Assembly: GCA_003457135.1 (NCBI GenBank)
Contig: DMSQ01000094.1
Coordinates: forward strand, 19,744-39,945
Length of the DNA stretch: 20,202 nt
From: Prolixibacteraceae bacterium
GTDB lineage: Bacteria; Bacteroidota; Bacteroidia; Bacteroidales; Prolixibacteraceae
Direction: 5' to 3'
Both the position numbers and the translations under genes were made by a program. The number at the start of each line of letters is the position of its first letter. Positions within the stretch are counted from its first letter, which is position 1. Shown here in pieces: positions 1 through 7,467 of the stretch. A model generated the notes under the pieces. That model was given only the letters and a program-made list of their open reading frames with translations. It was not told the DNA's origin and ran no database searches.

Positions 1-1072
1 CCTGATCGAGATGCTGGTCGCCATAAACAAACAACAGAGGTGCAATGGTGTTGATTGCCAAATTATTAAAAGCTGTTTCTCCCAGTTTTTTTGAATGATT
101 GTCGTTCGATATTTTATTAAATCGGTAGTGGTTATTCCAATATCCGGAAGCCGAAACATCGAATAATTTCCTCAGTTCTTCCGGATTTTCGGTTTCCAGA
201 ATCCTCGAAAACAAAGCCGATGAATGATGGATCAGCATGGCCAGTTGTGCAATCCGGATGGTTGGAAAGTTGATCGGGCGCAGTCGCATAAATTTCCACA
301 GATGAGATTCAATGCCCGACAAACCGTACTTTTTATATAGGTACGAATATTCTTTCCGGAGCGATAAAAAATAATCATCGCCTAAAAGTGTTTCGTTGAG
401 CAAGCCCGATTGACCAAACAGCAGCGCTTCAATTTGGAACAAATCGGTTTTGTGCTTCGAAATCACATTCAACGGGAGCGATTTGGCGAGCAATTCGAAC
501 GGAAGCGCATTGGTTTTCATTCCGAAGTTGCGCGCCAGAAGCTGGTAAAAAGTCTCGTTCCAATTGTTTTTGTTCTGCTCAAGAATGGCCAGGATATCAC
601 CGGTCTTAGACTGAAGCCGTTCGATCATCAGGGCGCTGAACCAAAACCGGATTAAAAAGGGATCATGATCCGGAAGTTTCTCTTCGCAGGCAATCCATTT
701 TGCTGAACGAAGGAGTTGTTCATAGTTTTCCAGAATCTCTGCCGGATAAGTGATTTCCAATGTCGGCAAGGGTTGACTTTTCACCAGAACCGGACTGTCA
801 TTCAACTCGACCACATGAAGAATAACGTTTTCGTAGGCTGCATCTGTATTGTGCCGGTGACGGTACCAGTGCGACGATTTTTGATGAACCTCGATGTTGC
901 CCGCCCAAACGGTTTCGCCAATCCGGATACGAGCATTGAAAAAATCAGGCCCGGAATCGGAATTTGGCTGCCCGGTCGAAATGATTTCGACCGATCGCCC
1001 GTCGGTAGTTTTCAGGTTATTTTTTGTAAACAGTCCTTGTTTCCATACGAACTGTAAAAATTCTTCCTTCAT
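1..1072 (-). CDS. DUF2851 family protein, C-terminus beyond the window
   Basis: The minus-strand frame starting at ATG 1072 stays open to base 2, giving about 357 residues with no stop, so the gene is cut by the left edge. The N-terminus reads MKEEFLQFVWKQGLF and is followed by a stretch with NSDSGPDFFNARI, WAGNIEVH and SSHWYRHRHNTDAAYENV. This is the pattern of the DUF2851 family, which is common in Bacteroidota and has no established function. No signal peptide or membrane segment is visible, so it is probably cytoplasmic. It lies 158 bases beyond the end of the deacetylase gene on the same strand and probably has its own promoter, although I found no convincing -7/-33 pair. Smaller plus-strand frames overlap it but show no family features. 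Confidence 0.88.
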   Translation of the reverse strand, partial: MKEEFLQFVWKQGLFTKNNLKTTDGRSVEIISTGQPNSDSGPDFFNARIRIGETVWAGNIEVHQKSSHWYRHRHNTDAAYENVILHVVELNDSPVLVKSQPLPTLEITYPAEILENYEQLLRSAKWIACEEKLPDHDPFLIRFWFSALMIERLQSKTGDILAILEQNKNNWNETFYQLLARNFGMKTNALPFELLAKSLPLNVISKHKTDLFQIEALLFGQSGLLNETLLGDDYFLSLRKEYSYLYKKYGLSGIESHLWKFMRLRPINFPTIRIAQLAMLIHHSSALFSRILETENPEELRKLFDVSASGYWNNHYRFNKISNDNHSKKLGETAFNNLAINTIAPLLFVYGDQHLDQ

Positions 1073-1172
1073 TCGATTAGTTTCTAATTTGCTGTTCCGA
1101 AAGATATTTCCAGAAGCGAACAATAAATTTAACAAAACGAATTCAGAAAATGGGGATTAAGGAATGATTTTT

Positions 1173-1206
1173 CAGGAAAACTTGAAAATAGCGCCTGGTT
1201 TTCCTG
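1173..1206 (-). terminator. Hairpin downstream of the deacetylase operon, possible terminator
   Basis: CAGGAAAAC at 1173-1181 and GTTTTCCTG at 1198-1206 form a perfect 9-bp stem with a 16-base loop, 24 bases past the stop of the last gene of the uxuA operon. In the direction of that operon no clear T-run follows the stem, so a classical intrinsic terminator is not proven. It is the only stem-loop seen between this operon and DUF2851. Confidence 0.4.
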
Positions 1207-1230
1207 GTTCAACTTGTTCGGCAAAAAATT

Positions 1231-2031
1231 TTATTGGGCATTCCTGATGTAATTCATCACCTCTTTGAAAGTAGCGCAATAAAAATCTTTTCGGTTTTTT
1301 CTGATGTATTCAGCCAGTTTCAGGTGCTGTTCGGCTCCTGTATTGAGGTAACCGCCACCTACTGAATGAAACATTAAAATGGCAATGGTTCCCTTTTCCC
1401 TGGCTTTATTCACATAAGCGATCAATTCGTCGGCAGAGTTGTCAATCACTCCCCAGCTTGGCGCTTGATAAATGTTGTACCCAATCATAGTTTCAGGTAT
1501 GGGACCGTCAGACCTTGCTGCAGTAAACAGGTCTTTTAAGGAATTTGTAAACGGAATTCCGCCCACGGCACAATCACTGCAGGTATATCCATAGGTCCGC
1601 TCTTCCTGTCCGTCAATAGCTTTTAACAGGGTACTGGCTGTTTTTAATTCATTTATAAGTTGCGGAAGATTGTAGTTTTGAAGATCATATTCATGCTTTA
1701 CCCAGTCAAACTTCGTCCCATCAGGTCTGATTGCCAGGCAGGGATGAAATAAGGTGTGATTTCCCAACTCGTGTCCGTTTTTTTCAGCCATTCTCCATTC
1801 GTTCATCCTTTTGGAAAGACATGTGGAATTTCCGGTACAAAAAAAAGTGCCCTTCAGCCCAGCCAAATCCAATTGTGGAATAGCATAATCAAGGTGTCCA
1901 TCCAGTGCATCATCATAAGTTAGGCAAATGGCCGCTTTTGCACCATTTGGCCATATAAACTGGGCATTACCGCAATAGGAAATACCGATCAAAAGCAAAA
2001 CGATAAGCGCTACCTTCAAAGTTGGTTTCAT
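1231..2031 (-). CDS. Exported polysaccharide deacetylase family protein (NodB-like)
   Basis: This 266-residue protein has an N-terminal signal peptide (hydrophobic residues 8-19, likely cleavage near GNAQ, 21-24), so it is probably periplasmic or secreted. Family motifs are visible: TYDD at 38-41 (catalytic Asp and metal Asp), HTLFH at 92-96 (the two metal-binding His) and a late LMFHS with His222. These fit a metal-dependent carbohydrate esterase 4 (NodB) fold, which removes N- or O-acyl groups from sugars. The usual third motif (R-x-P-Y/F) is not evident; a Cys pair, TCSDC at 150-154, stands near that place. It is the last gene of the SDR-uxuA-nitrilase operon, 29 bases after the nitrilase stop, with an A-rich tract just upstream of its ATG. 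The substrate cannot be told from sequence. Confidence 0.87.
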   Translation of the reverse strand: MKPTLKVALIVLLLIGISYCGNAQFIWPNGAKAAICLTYDDALDGHLDYAIPQLDLAGLKGTFFCTGNSTCLSKRMNEWRMAEKNGHELGNHTLFHPCLAIRPDGTKFDWVKHEYDLQNYNLPQLINELKTASTLLKAIDGQEERTYGYTCSDCAVGGIPFTNSLKDLFTAARSDGPIPETMIGYNIYQAPSWGVIDNSADELIAYVNKAREKGTIAILMFHSVGGGYLNTGAEQHLKLAEYIRKNRKDFYCATFKEVMNYIRNAQ

Positions 2032-2060
2032 TTTTTTTTAGTTTAGATTTTTGTAGGAAT

Positions 2061-2972
2061 TCATTTTTCCGGACTAAAATTGTACCATCCGGTTCCGCGT
2101 GCCGGACGAGGTGTTGGTTTGATTGTACAGTAGAGAATTTTTTCAGCTTTTTCGCCATAGGGACCAATGAGTTTTTCTTTGCCATCAGGACCAATTACCA
2201 TTGAACATCCGATACACTTCCAGTTTTTCCACGGCCCTTCGGTAACGGGTCCAACATTGCTCGCCGAAACAATCCACAAGGCAAATTCACTGGCGACGGG
2301 AATATATGCATCGAACCATGTTTTGCCATAAGGATCTTTTAAGTTGTCATGATCGGGAGGCACAGCCCAGCTTGAAGGTGACAAAATCACATCTGCACCC
2401 ATGTAGCCAAGCGAGCGGGCAAGCACATGATCTTTAGCTGTACCATCTGCACAAATCATTAATCCGAAAGTCCCCCAGGGAGTGGAGCAAACCCCCAACC
2501 GGTCGCCTTGTGCGTACAAGTCGTGCGCGATGTCGAGTTCATTCAGTTTTCGGTGTTTGATCAGTACCTTTCCTTTATTATCAATGATTACTGCCGAATT
2601 GTAGATTGCACTCCCGTCTTTTTCAACCATACCGCAACACAGGTAAACATGATTTGCCTTTGCCATTCTACAAAGTTGCTGACAGGTTTTCCCGTCAGGA
2701 ATTGCATAGGCAAATTCTTTCGCTGAAGGATGTGTCCAGCCGAGGTCCATGACTTCAGGAAGCAAAATCACATCAGCCTTGTTGGCTGCAGCTTCGCGGA
2801 TGAGTTGCCCGGCATTTGACAGGTTCTTTTCAAGGTTGCCCGGTTCAACATACATCTGGACGATGGCTAATTTAAACTCTTTGGGTACAGTTTGAGAAAA
2901 TGAAATTACACCGAAAAGAACAAAATATCCTGTAACTATAAATTTCAAACAGAAGGGTAAATGTGTATTCAT
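2061..2972 (-). CDS. Exported carbon-nitrogen hydrolase (nitrilase superfamily)
   Basis: This 303-residue protein has the complete nitrilase-superfamily catalytic triad: Glu73 in LLPEVMDLGW, Lys142 in IKHRKLNELD and Cys174 in GLMICADG. Such enzymes hydrolyse amides, N-carbamoyl groups or nitriles through a Cys thioester. Residues 1-27 form a signal peptide (hydrophobic FIVTGYFVLFGVISF, then SQT), so the enzyme is predicted to be exported, which is uncommon because most family members are cytosolic. It starts 13 bases after the uxuA stop and ends 29 bases before the deacetylase, so it is operonic with both. An amidase acting on amidated or N-acylated sugar derivatives would fit the context, but this is inference. 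The superfamily assignment is firm; the subfamily and substrate are not. Confidence 0.9.
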   Translation of the reverse strand: MNTHLPFCLKFIVTGYFVLFGVISFSQTVPKEFKLAIVQMYVEPGNLEKNLSNAGQLIREAAANKADVILLPEVMDLGWTHPSAKEFAYAIPDGKTCQQLCRMAKANHVYLCCGMVEKDGSAIYNSAVIIDNKGKVLIKHRKLNELDIAHDLYAQGDRLGVCSTPWGTFGLMICADGTAKDHVLARSLGYMGADVILSPSSWAVPPDHDNLKDPYGKTWFDAYIPVASEFALWIVSASNVGPVTEGPWKNWKCIGCSMVIGPDGKEKLIGPYGEKAEKILYCTIKPTPRPARGTGWYNFSPEK

Positions 2973-2985
2973 ACGATGGATTTAA

Positions 2986-4227
2986 TTACTTCATAGTTGA
3001 GTTGGAAGAGTCGGGGATGGGGTTATTCAATTCCCTCTCTATCGCCATCTGCATTCCGGATAATTCGGCCAGTCCTTTCAGACGGCCAATCAGCGGATAA
3101 CCCGGATTAGCTGAACGGTTGTAATCATCGAGCATTTTAACGCCATGATCGGGACGGAATGGAATCCGGAAATCTTTACGACCGGATTCTTTACGGCGGA
3201 TTTGCTCTTTCAGCAAGGCTTTTACAATGGGGTACATATCCACATCGCCTTCGATGTGGCCGTACTCGTGAAAAGCGCGGTTTTCTAAAAACACATTGTT
3301 GCGCAAGTGGGTAAAATGAATGCGGTGTCCCAGTTTCTGTACAATTTGTTCCAGATTATTTTCCCGGTTTACCGACAGGGAGCCGGTACAAAAAGTGAGG
3401 CCGTTGACAGTTGAATCAACCTGGTCGCAAATCCATTCCAGATCGTCCTGAGTACTGACGATACGGGGCAGGCCAAGCACCGGAAACGGCGGATCGTCGG
3501 GATGAATACACAGATTCACGCCAGATTCTTCGGCTACCGGAACTACATCTTTCAGGAAAAGCGATAAATGTTCGCGTAATTTATCACGGTCAATATGGCT
3601 GTAAGTTTCCAGAAATTGAAGGAACGCATTTTTGTAATCGGTAACAGAACTATCAATAGTACCATCAATAAAACCCTGTGAAACGATGATGATGTTGTGA
3701 GCAAGCTTTTCCTGTTCTTCTTCAGACATAGCCGTACTGATCTGTTCTGCTTTTGCTACAATATCTTCCGGATATTCAGTCGCTGCATTGGGGCGTTTAA
3801 GAATAAACACATCGAATGCAACAAAAGTGGCAAAGTCGAAATACATCACTTCTCCCCCATTGGGCAACTGATAGTGCAAGCTGGTTCGTACCCAATCGAG
3901 TACGGGCATAAAATTATAGCAAACGGTGTCAATGCCACATTCGCCCAAATTCCGGAGTGATTGTTTATAATTGGCAACCAAACGTTCGTAATCAGCATTT
4001 CGGGTTTTAATCCCTTCTGAAACAGGCAAACTTTCAACCACTGTCCAGCGCATTCCATGAGCTTCGATGGCCGATTTTACTTTCATGATTTCCGGGACAG
4101 GCCAAACTTCGCCATTTGGAATGTGGTGCAGTGCGGTAACCACTCCTTCAATTCCAATCTGTTTCAGGTCCGATAACTGAACCGGATCGCCGAAACCAAA
4201 CCAACGCCATGATTTTTCGAGTGCCAT
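2986..4227 (-). CDS. uxuA: Mannonate dehydratase
   Basis: This 413-residue protein matches UxuA along its whole length; the E. coli protein has 394 residues. It converts D-mannonate to 2-keto-3-deoxy-D-gluconate in glucuronate catabolism, in the cytoplasm, with a divalent metal. Recognisable blocks are LEKSWRWFGFGDPV at the N-terminus, GVVTALHHIPNGEVW, DTVCYNFMPVLDWVRT, CIHPDDPPFPVLGLPRIVST, FCTGSLSVNRENNL, IHFTHLRN and, near the C-terminus, FRPDHG and NPGYPLIGRLKGLAEL. It is the second gene of the operon. It lies 174 bases after the SDR gene, a gap that holds two repeat hairpins, and 13 bases before the nitrilase gene. The partner uronate isomerase (uxaC) is not in this window. Confidence 0.97.
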   Translation of the reverse strand: MALEKSWRWFGFGDPVQLSDLKQIGIEGVVTALHHIPNGEVWPVPEIMKVKSAIEAHGMRWTVVESLPVSEGIKTRNADYERLVANYKQSLRNLGECGIDTVCYNFMPVLDWVRTSLHYQLPNGGEVMYFDFATFVAFDVFILKRPNAATEYPEDIVAKAEQISTAMSEEEQEKLAHNIIIVSQGFIDGTIDSSVTDYKNAFLQFLETYSHIDRDKLREHLSLFLKDVVPVAEESGVNLCIHPDDPPFPVLGLPRIVSTQDDLEWICDQVDSTVNGLTFCTGSLSVNRENNLEQIVQKLGHRIHFTHLRNNVFLENRAFHEYGHIEGDVDMYPIVKALLKEQIRRKESGRKDFRIPFRPDHGVKMLDDYNRSANPGYPLIGRLKGLAELSGMQMAIERELNNPIPDSSNSTMK

Positions 4228-4252
4228 AAGTAAGATTACCAGCCTTCCCCGA

Positions 4253-4269
4253 CCCCTCCCAAAGAGGGG
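4253..4269 (-). repeat. GC-rich inverted repeat upstream of uxuA
   Basis: CCCCTC at 4253-4258 pairs with GAGGGG at 4264-4269 around a 5-base CCAAA loop, inside a patch of C/G runs (about 4244-4275). It resembles part of the larger multi-hairpin element at 10951-11032, which also has a CCCCGA block and a CCCCTCTC/GAGAGGGG stem. It lies 26 bases upstream of the uxuA start in the transcribed leader between the SDR gene and uxuA. It is either a dispersed repeat remnant or an intercistronic RNA hairpin. Confidence 0.6.
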
Positions 4270-4369
4270 AGAAAGAAAAGCATTTATGAATATTTCAGGT
4301 CTGTAATATAGTTTTCAAATTCATTCACATTAAAATAGTGAAATTCTTCGCAATCCAGTGGCCAAAGCT

Positions 4370-4400
4370 TTCCCCCACTTTGGGGGAACGGGAAGGGGGC
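4370..4400 (-). repeat. Dispersed GC-rich hairpin repeat directly after the SDR stop codon
   Basis: TTCCCCCA (4370-4377), loop CTT and TGGGGGAA (4381-4388) form a perfect 8-bp stem, followed by ACGGGAAGGGGGC up to 4400. The SDR stop codon begins at 4404 on the minus strand and ends at 4402, so the element starts one base after the gene. On the minus strand its first 19 bases are GCCCCCTTCCCGTTCCCCC, identical to 13615-13633, which also sits at a stop codon. It could act as an intercistronic processing or attenuation signal between the SDR gene and uxuA. Confidence 0.75.
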
Positions 4401-4401
4401 T

Positions 4402-5217
4402 TTATACTCCCGAATAGGCGCTGAAACCTCCGTCAACCGGGATAATTGCACCAGTGATGAAGCTGGCGGCATCGGAACAGAGGAATTGTACCAGTCCATT
4501 CAATTCGGTGATGTCGCCAAATCGTTTCATAGGAGTTTTCGCCAATACTTTGAGGCTTCGGTCGGTGTACGATCCATCCGGATTGATGAGGATTGCCCGG
4601 TTCTGATCGCCGATAAAAAAGCCTGGAGCAATCGCATTTACCCGAACCTTCTCGCCAAATTTCATGGCAAGTTCAGCGGCCAGCCATTGGGTGAATATAT
4701 TGATCCCGATTTTGGCTACCGAATAACCAGGCACGCGCGTAATTGCTGAATAGGTTGCCATTGACGAAATATTGATAATACTACCTTTGCCGTTTTTCGC
4801 CATCACTTCGCCAAAAACCATACATGGCATCACTGTCCCGTTGATGTTCAGATCAGTTACTTTGTTGAAATCAACCATTTTCATATCAAAAATAGTTTGA
4901 TCTTCGGACAGCGTTGCCCCGGGAATATTTCCACCTGCAGCATTCACTAAAATATCAATCTGACCATACAATTCAACAACTTTGGCAGATACCGATTTCA
5001 GGCTTTCCATGTTCAATATGTCGCAAACCAAGCCGTGAACTTCGCCAATTTCTGCAAGTTCAGACATTCTGCGTTCAATCGCTTCTTCCCTGATATCGAG
5101 AATAATAACTATGACTCCGGCTTCAAGCAAGCTTTTCGAAATGCTTCCCCCTAAAACGCCACCGCCACCGGTAACTACGGCTACTTTTCCTTTTAAATCA
5201 AAATTTGGTTTGCTCAT
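4402..5217 (-). CDS. SDR family oxidoreductase, probable D-mannonate oxidoreductase
   Basis: This 271-residue classical short-chain dehydrogenase has the NAD(P)-binding TGGGGVLG at 16-23, NAAG at 92-95, a structural Asn at 124, the catalytic Ser in NISSMA (151-152) and YSVAK with Tyr165 and Lys169. It ends in the usual GAIIPVDGGFSAYSGV. An SDR of this type next to uxuA is common in Bacteroidota and Firmicutes, where it replaces UxuB and reduces D-fructuronate to D-mannonate. The function is inferred from the neighbour and the family resemblance. It is the first gene of the leftward operon, and the region upstream of it (5218-5405) is shared with the divergent toxin-antitoxin operon. No clear consensus promoter was found for it. 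Confidence 0.9.
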   Translation of the reverse strand: MSKPNFDLKGKVAVVTGGGGVLGGSISKSLLEAGVIVIILDIREEAIERRMSELAEIGEVHGLVCDILNMESLKSVSAKVVELYGQIDILVNAAGGNIPGATLSEDQTIFDMKMVDFNKVTDLNINGTVMPCMVFGEVMAKNGKGSIINISSMATYSAITRVPGYSVAKIGINIFTQWLAAELAMKFGEKVRVNAIAPGFFIGDQNRAILINPDGSYTDRSLKVLAKTPMKRFGDITELNGLVQFLCSDAASFITGAIIPVDGGFSAYSGV

Positions 5218-5339
5218 TTAAGTTTTCTTCAATTAATGTTTTTATGGTTGGCTTTTGCCAGCGATTTCGAAGTGGTGCATACAACAACCATATGTTTTAA
5301 TAACAATTGTAGCTGCTCCTTGTTTTTTGTTTATTTTAT

Positions 5340-5374
5340 TTTGCCTGAAAGTTCAATAAATCACACTATATTTG
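5340..5374 (+). promoter_or_regulatory. Candidate Bacteroidota-type promoter of the toxin-antitoxin operon
   Basis: TATATTTG at 5367-5374 fits the Bacteroidota -7 consensus TAnnTTTG exactly. TTTG at 5340-5343 is a possible -33 element, with a 23-base spacer that is a little longer than usual. The antitoxin ATG lies 32 bases further on. The palindrome at 5373-5389 overlaps the end of the -7 box. Confidence 0.6.
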
Positions 5375-5389
5375 TACCAATTTGGTACA
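5373..5389 (+). promoter_or_regulatory. Palindromic operator of the toxin-antitoxin operon
   Basis: TGTACCAATTTGGTACA is a perfect 17-bp inverted repeat (two 8-bp arms around one T) that overlaps the -7 box and ends 16 bases before the antitoxin ATG. YefM/Phd antitoxins autorepress through palindromes with a TGTACA core in E. coli; the half-site here, TGTACC, differs by one base. Binding of the antitoxin is inferred from position and similarity. Confidence 0.7.
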
Positions 5390-5405
5390 CAAAAAATTTA
5401 TTACT

Positions 5406-5657
5406 ATGGTCATAATTAGCAGCCGTGAATTCAGGGACAACCAAAAAAAATACTTTGATCTGGTTGATCAAAACGAACAGGTAATTGTACAACGGAGCAA
5501 AAGAAAATCATATATGCTGTCGCCTTTGACCGAGATTGACCGAATGTCAACCAATCCGGAACTAATTGCCAAAATTAAAAAGGCTGAAGAAGAAATTGCT
5601 GCAGGGAAGGTAATTCAAATCAAAGATCAAAAAAATATATGGGAAAGTATTTTGTAA
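5406..5657 (+). CDS. Phd/YefM family antitoxin
   Basis: This is a small protein of 83 residues if translated from ATG 5406. An upstream TTG at 5382 would add eight residues, but it lies inside the operator palindrome and is unlikely. The N-terminal part (MVIISSREFRDNQKKYFDLVDQ, shown here in description only as the SREFRDNQ block followed by VIVQRSKRKSYML) has the Phd/YefM fold pattern: a start like YefM's SYSEARQNL, then a short beta strand with basic residues. The C-terminal half is charged and probably disordered; in this family that part wraps the toxin. It overlaps the toxin gene by 19 bases, which implies translational coupling with the antitoxin made first. It probably represses its own promoter through the palindrome at 5373-5389. 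Confidence 0.87.
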   Translation: MVIISSREFRDNQKKYFDLVDQNEQVIVQRSKRKSYMLSPLTEIDRMSTNPELIAKIKKAEEEIAAGKVIQIKDQKNIWESIL

Positions 5658-5920
5658 GCGTTGATCCCGATGCCAGAAAAGAACTTCAGGCACATCATAA
5701 ATCAGGTGACAAAAATACGATCCGTAGAATTGAGCAGATCTTTGAAGAACTTTCAGAACATCCCCAATCAGGTATTGGTTCTCCCGAACGCCTGAAATAC
5801 CGTTTATCTGGTTACTGGTCGAGACAAATCAACCGAAAAGACAGATTGATTTACAAAATCTACAAAGAAACCGTCAGCGTGGTGGTTGTATCGGCCAAAG
5901 GACATTATTCTGACAGATAG
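5639..5920 (+). CDS. yoeB: YoeB/Txe family toxin (ribosome-dependent mRNA interferase)
   Basis: This 93-residue protein aligns with E. coli YoeB (84 residues) through its second half: GSPERLKYRLSGYWSRQIN matches the KPEPLKHNLSGFWSRRI region, DRLIYKI matches HRLVYAV, and KGHYSD matches the terminal HY. The YoeB active-site residues Glu46, Arg65, His83 and Tyr84 correspond here to Glu50, Arg69, His89 and Tyr90, all present, so the toxin looks intact. In this family the toxin cleaves mRNA in the ribosomal A site. It overlaps the antitoxin by 19 bases and is followed by a bidirectional terminator-like hairpin. The pair sits between two sugar operons with no mobile element seen nearby. Confidence 0.9.
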   Translation: MGKYFVSVDPDARKELQAHHKSGDKNTIRRIEQIFEELSEHPQSGIGSPERLKYRLSGYWSRQINRKDRLIYKIYKETVSVVVVSAKGHYSDR

Positions 5921-5931
5921 TTGAAAAAATG

Positions 5932-5975
5932 AAGCGCATCCAGTAATCGAAAACCAACACAGAATGCGCTTTTTC
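5932..5975. terminator. Bidirectional terminator between toxin and Gfo/Idh genes
   Basis: AAGCGCAT at 5932-5939 and ATGCGCTT at 5964-5971 form a perfect 8-bp stem with a 24-base loop. A T-run (5970-5974) follows on the plus strand and an A-run (5924-5929) precedes it, which reads as a T-run on the minus strand two bases past the stem. It lies between two convergent genes ending at 5920 and 5979. The loop is long for a strong terminator. Confidence 0.6.
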
Positions 5976-5978
5976 CTC

Positions 5979-7358
5979 TTATTTCCTCTTTATATTACTT
6001 ATTCCATAAGGAAAACGCTCTGGCCGGCTTAGCATCGCATTGGCTTCATCGTCGTGTTCGAAACGCTCAGTTCCCGGATTCCATCTCAGCTTGCGGTTCA
6101 TCTTCATGGCAATATGGGTGATCAGGCAAATGGAACAAGCCCGGTGCCCAATTTCAGTGGGCGAAATAGGTTCTTTTTTGGTCTGGATACATTCGAGCCA
6201 GTTACCATGTTGCTCATCACTTTTGTAGAGATGAATTTCATTTTCGCCGATGACTGAACTCAAAATTTTCGGATCGCTGGCATCCAAAGCTTTGGCGCTT
6301 CTGGCTTTCGAAACCGGATCACTGGCCGAAGCCACATAGTCGCCACGCGAGACAAAAATCCAGCCTTCAGTGCCCTCGTAGCGGATACCGTTTGGATAAC
6401 CACCGCTGGTGTACATGGAAATTCCATTGGCATATTCGGCCTTTGCCATAAAATCGCCGTGAACATCCCACAAACCTGATTTCGGGAACTCGGCCACGGC
6501 CTGAATGGAGATCGGCCCGGTATATTCAGTATTCATACCCCATGCAGCCGAGTCGTAATGATGTTGCCCCCATCCGGTAATCATTCCTGCCCCGAACTGT
6601 TCGCGGCGCAACCAACCGGGACGGCCATATCCAACCTGCGGATGAACGCCAATTTCGGTATAAGGAACGTATGGTGTTTCGCCCAGCCACATATCGTAGT
6701 TGAAGCCTTTTGGTACGGGCATTTCGGCAGCTTCAGGACCTGATGGATCGCCGGGCAAACCAATTTTTACGGTATGAAGGCGACCGATACGTCCGTTTCG
6801 GACTAACTCGGCAGCCACCCGGAATTGTGTTGAAGATCGTTGCTGGGTTCCTACCTGAAGGATAATTCCTTTTTCCTTTACAATGTCGGCCATTATCCGG
6901 CCTTCAGTAACGGTTAACGAGGTAGGTTTCTGCACGTAAACATGTTTCCCTGCCAATGCAGCCTCAATGGCAGGTTGCGCATGCCAATGATCGGGAGTAC
7001 TGATAATGACTGCATCAATGTCCTTGCTGAGAAGCATGTCTTTGTAATCGTCGTACATTTTAACGTTTACGTAGTTATCCTGACCAGTTTTCTTTTTGTA
7101 GTAGTCCTCCACCAATTTTTTACCATCTGCGAGCCGATTTTTATCCAGATCGCATACTGCAATCATCCGGGCAACCTCATGCCGTAATGTGCCAGGCATA
7201 TCGTGATCGCGGGCAATACGGCCGCAACCGATCTGCCCGATGTTAATTTTATTACTGGGCGCATTTTTACCCATCACACTGGATGGAATAATGGTCGGTA
7301 ATATAATGGCTCCGGCAGCGCCGGTAACCGTCTGTTTCAAAAAATTACGTCGTTCCAT
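5979..7358 (-). CDS. Tat-exported Gfo/Idh/MocA family oxidoreductase
   Basis: This 459-residue protein begins MERRNFLKQ, a twin-arginine (Tat) signal, followed by a hydrophobic GAAGAIILPTII segment. The protein is therefore probably exported folded, with its cofactor. The Rossmann motif GQIGCGRIA is at 41-49, TPDHWHA at 121-127 and the family Lys-Pro block as VQKP at 142-145. A His-rich GWGQHHYDSA at 262-271 lies in the expected catalytic region of the C-terminal domain. Members use NAD(P) to oxidise or reduce sugars or cyclitols; some exported Bacteroidota members oxidise glycosides at C3. It is the last gene of the UroD-DUF6807-DUF6807 operon, 109 bases after the second DUF6807 gene, a gap filled by a 25-bp perfect hairpin. 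The substrate is unknown. Confidence 0.92.
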   Translation of the reverse strand: MERRNFLKQTVTGAAGAIILPTIIPSSVMGKNAPSNKINIGQIGCGRIARDHDMPGTLRHEVARMIAVCDLDKNRLADGKKLVEDYYKKKTGQDNYVNVKMYDDYKDMLLSKDIDAVIISTPDHWHAQPAIEAALAGKHVYVQKPTSLTVTEGRIMADIVKEKGIILQVGTQQRSSTQFRVAAELVRNGRIGRLHTVKIGLPGDPSGPEAAEMPVPKGFNYDMWLGETPYVPYTEIGVHPQVGYGRPGWLRREQFGAGMITGWGQHHYDSAAWGMNTEYTGPISIQAVAEFPKSGLWDVHGDFMAKAEYANGISMYTSGGYPNGIRYEGTEGWIFVSRGDYVASASDPVSKARSAKALDASDPKILSSVIGENEIHLYKSDEQHGNWLECIQTKKEPISPTEIGHRACSICLITHIAMKMNRKLRWNPGTERFEHDDEANAMLSRPERFPYGISNIKRK

Positions 7359-7406
7359 AGGTTTGGATTTATTAGTTTTGATTGATTATTTATGATTTCT
7401 GAAAAG

Positions 7407-7466
7407 TCCAAGTTTCAAATTCCAAATTCCAAGTGTGGACATGGAATTTGGAATTTGAAACTTGGA
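7407..7466 (-). repeat. Perfect 25-bp inverted repeat between DUF6807 and Gfo/Idh genes
   Basis: The arms 7407-7431 and 7442-7466 are perfect reverse complements over 25 bases around a 10-base loop (7432-7441). The arms are built of TTCAAATTCC-like units that themselves repeat. The hairpin begins one base after the upstream DUF6807 stop codon (7468-7470). It lacks a T-run in the transcribed direction, so it is more likely a dispersed repeat or an mRNA stability/processing element than a terminator. Confidence 0.9.
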
Positions 7467-7467
7467 A

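Noticed and set aside
410..1160. Plus-strand open frames across the left edge
   Set aside because: They lie opposite the DUF2851 gene, overlap each other and show no family features.
5218..5339. Promoter for the SDR-uxuA operon (minus strand TATGGTTG near 5285-5292)
   Set aside because: It has a mismatch to the -7 consensus and no -33 element at the right distance.
5382..5405. Earlier TTG start for the antitoxin
   Set aside because: It lies inside the 17-bp operator palindrome; ATG 5406 gives the usual Phd/YefM length and start.
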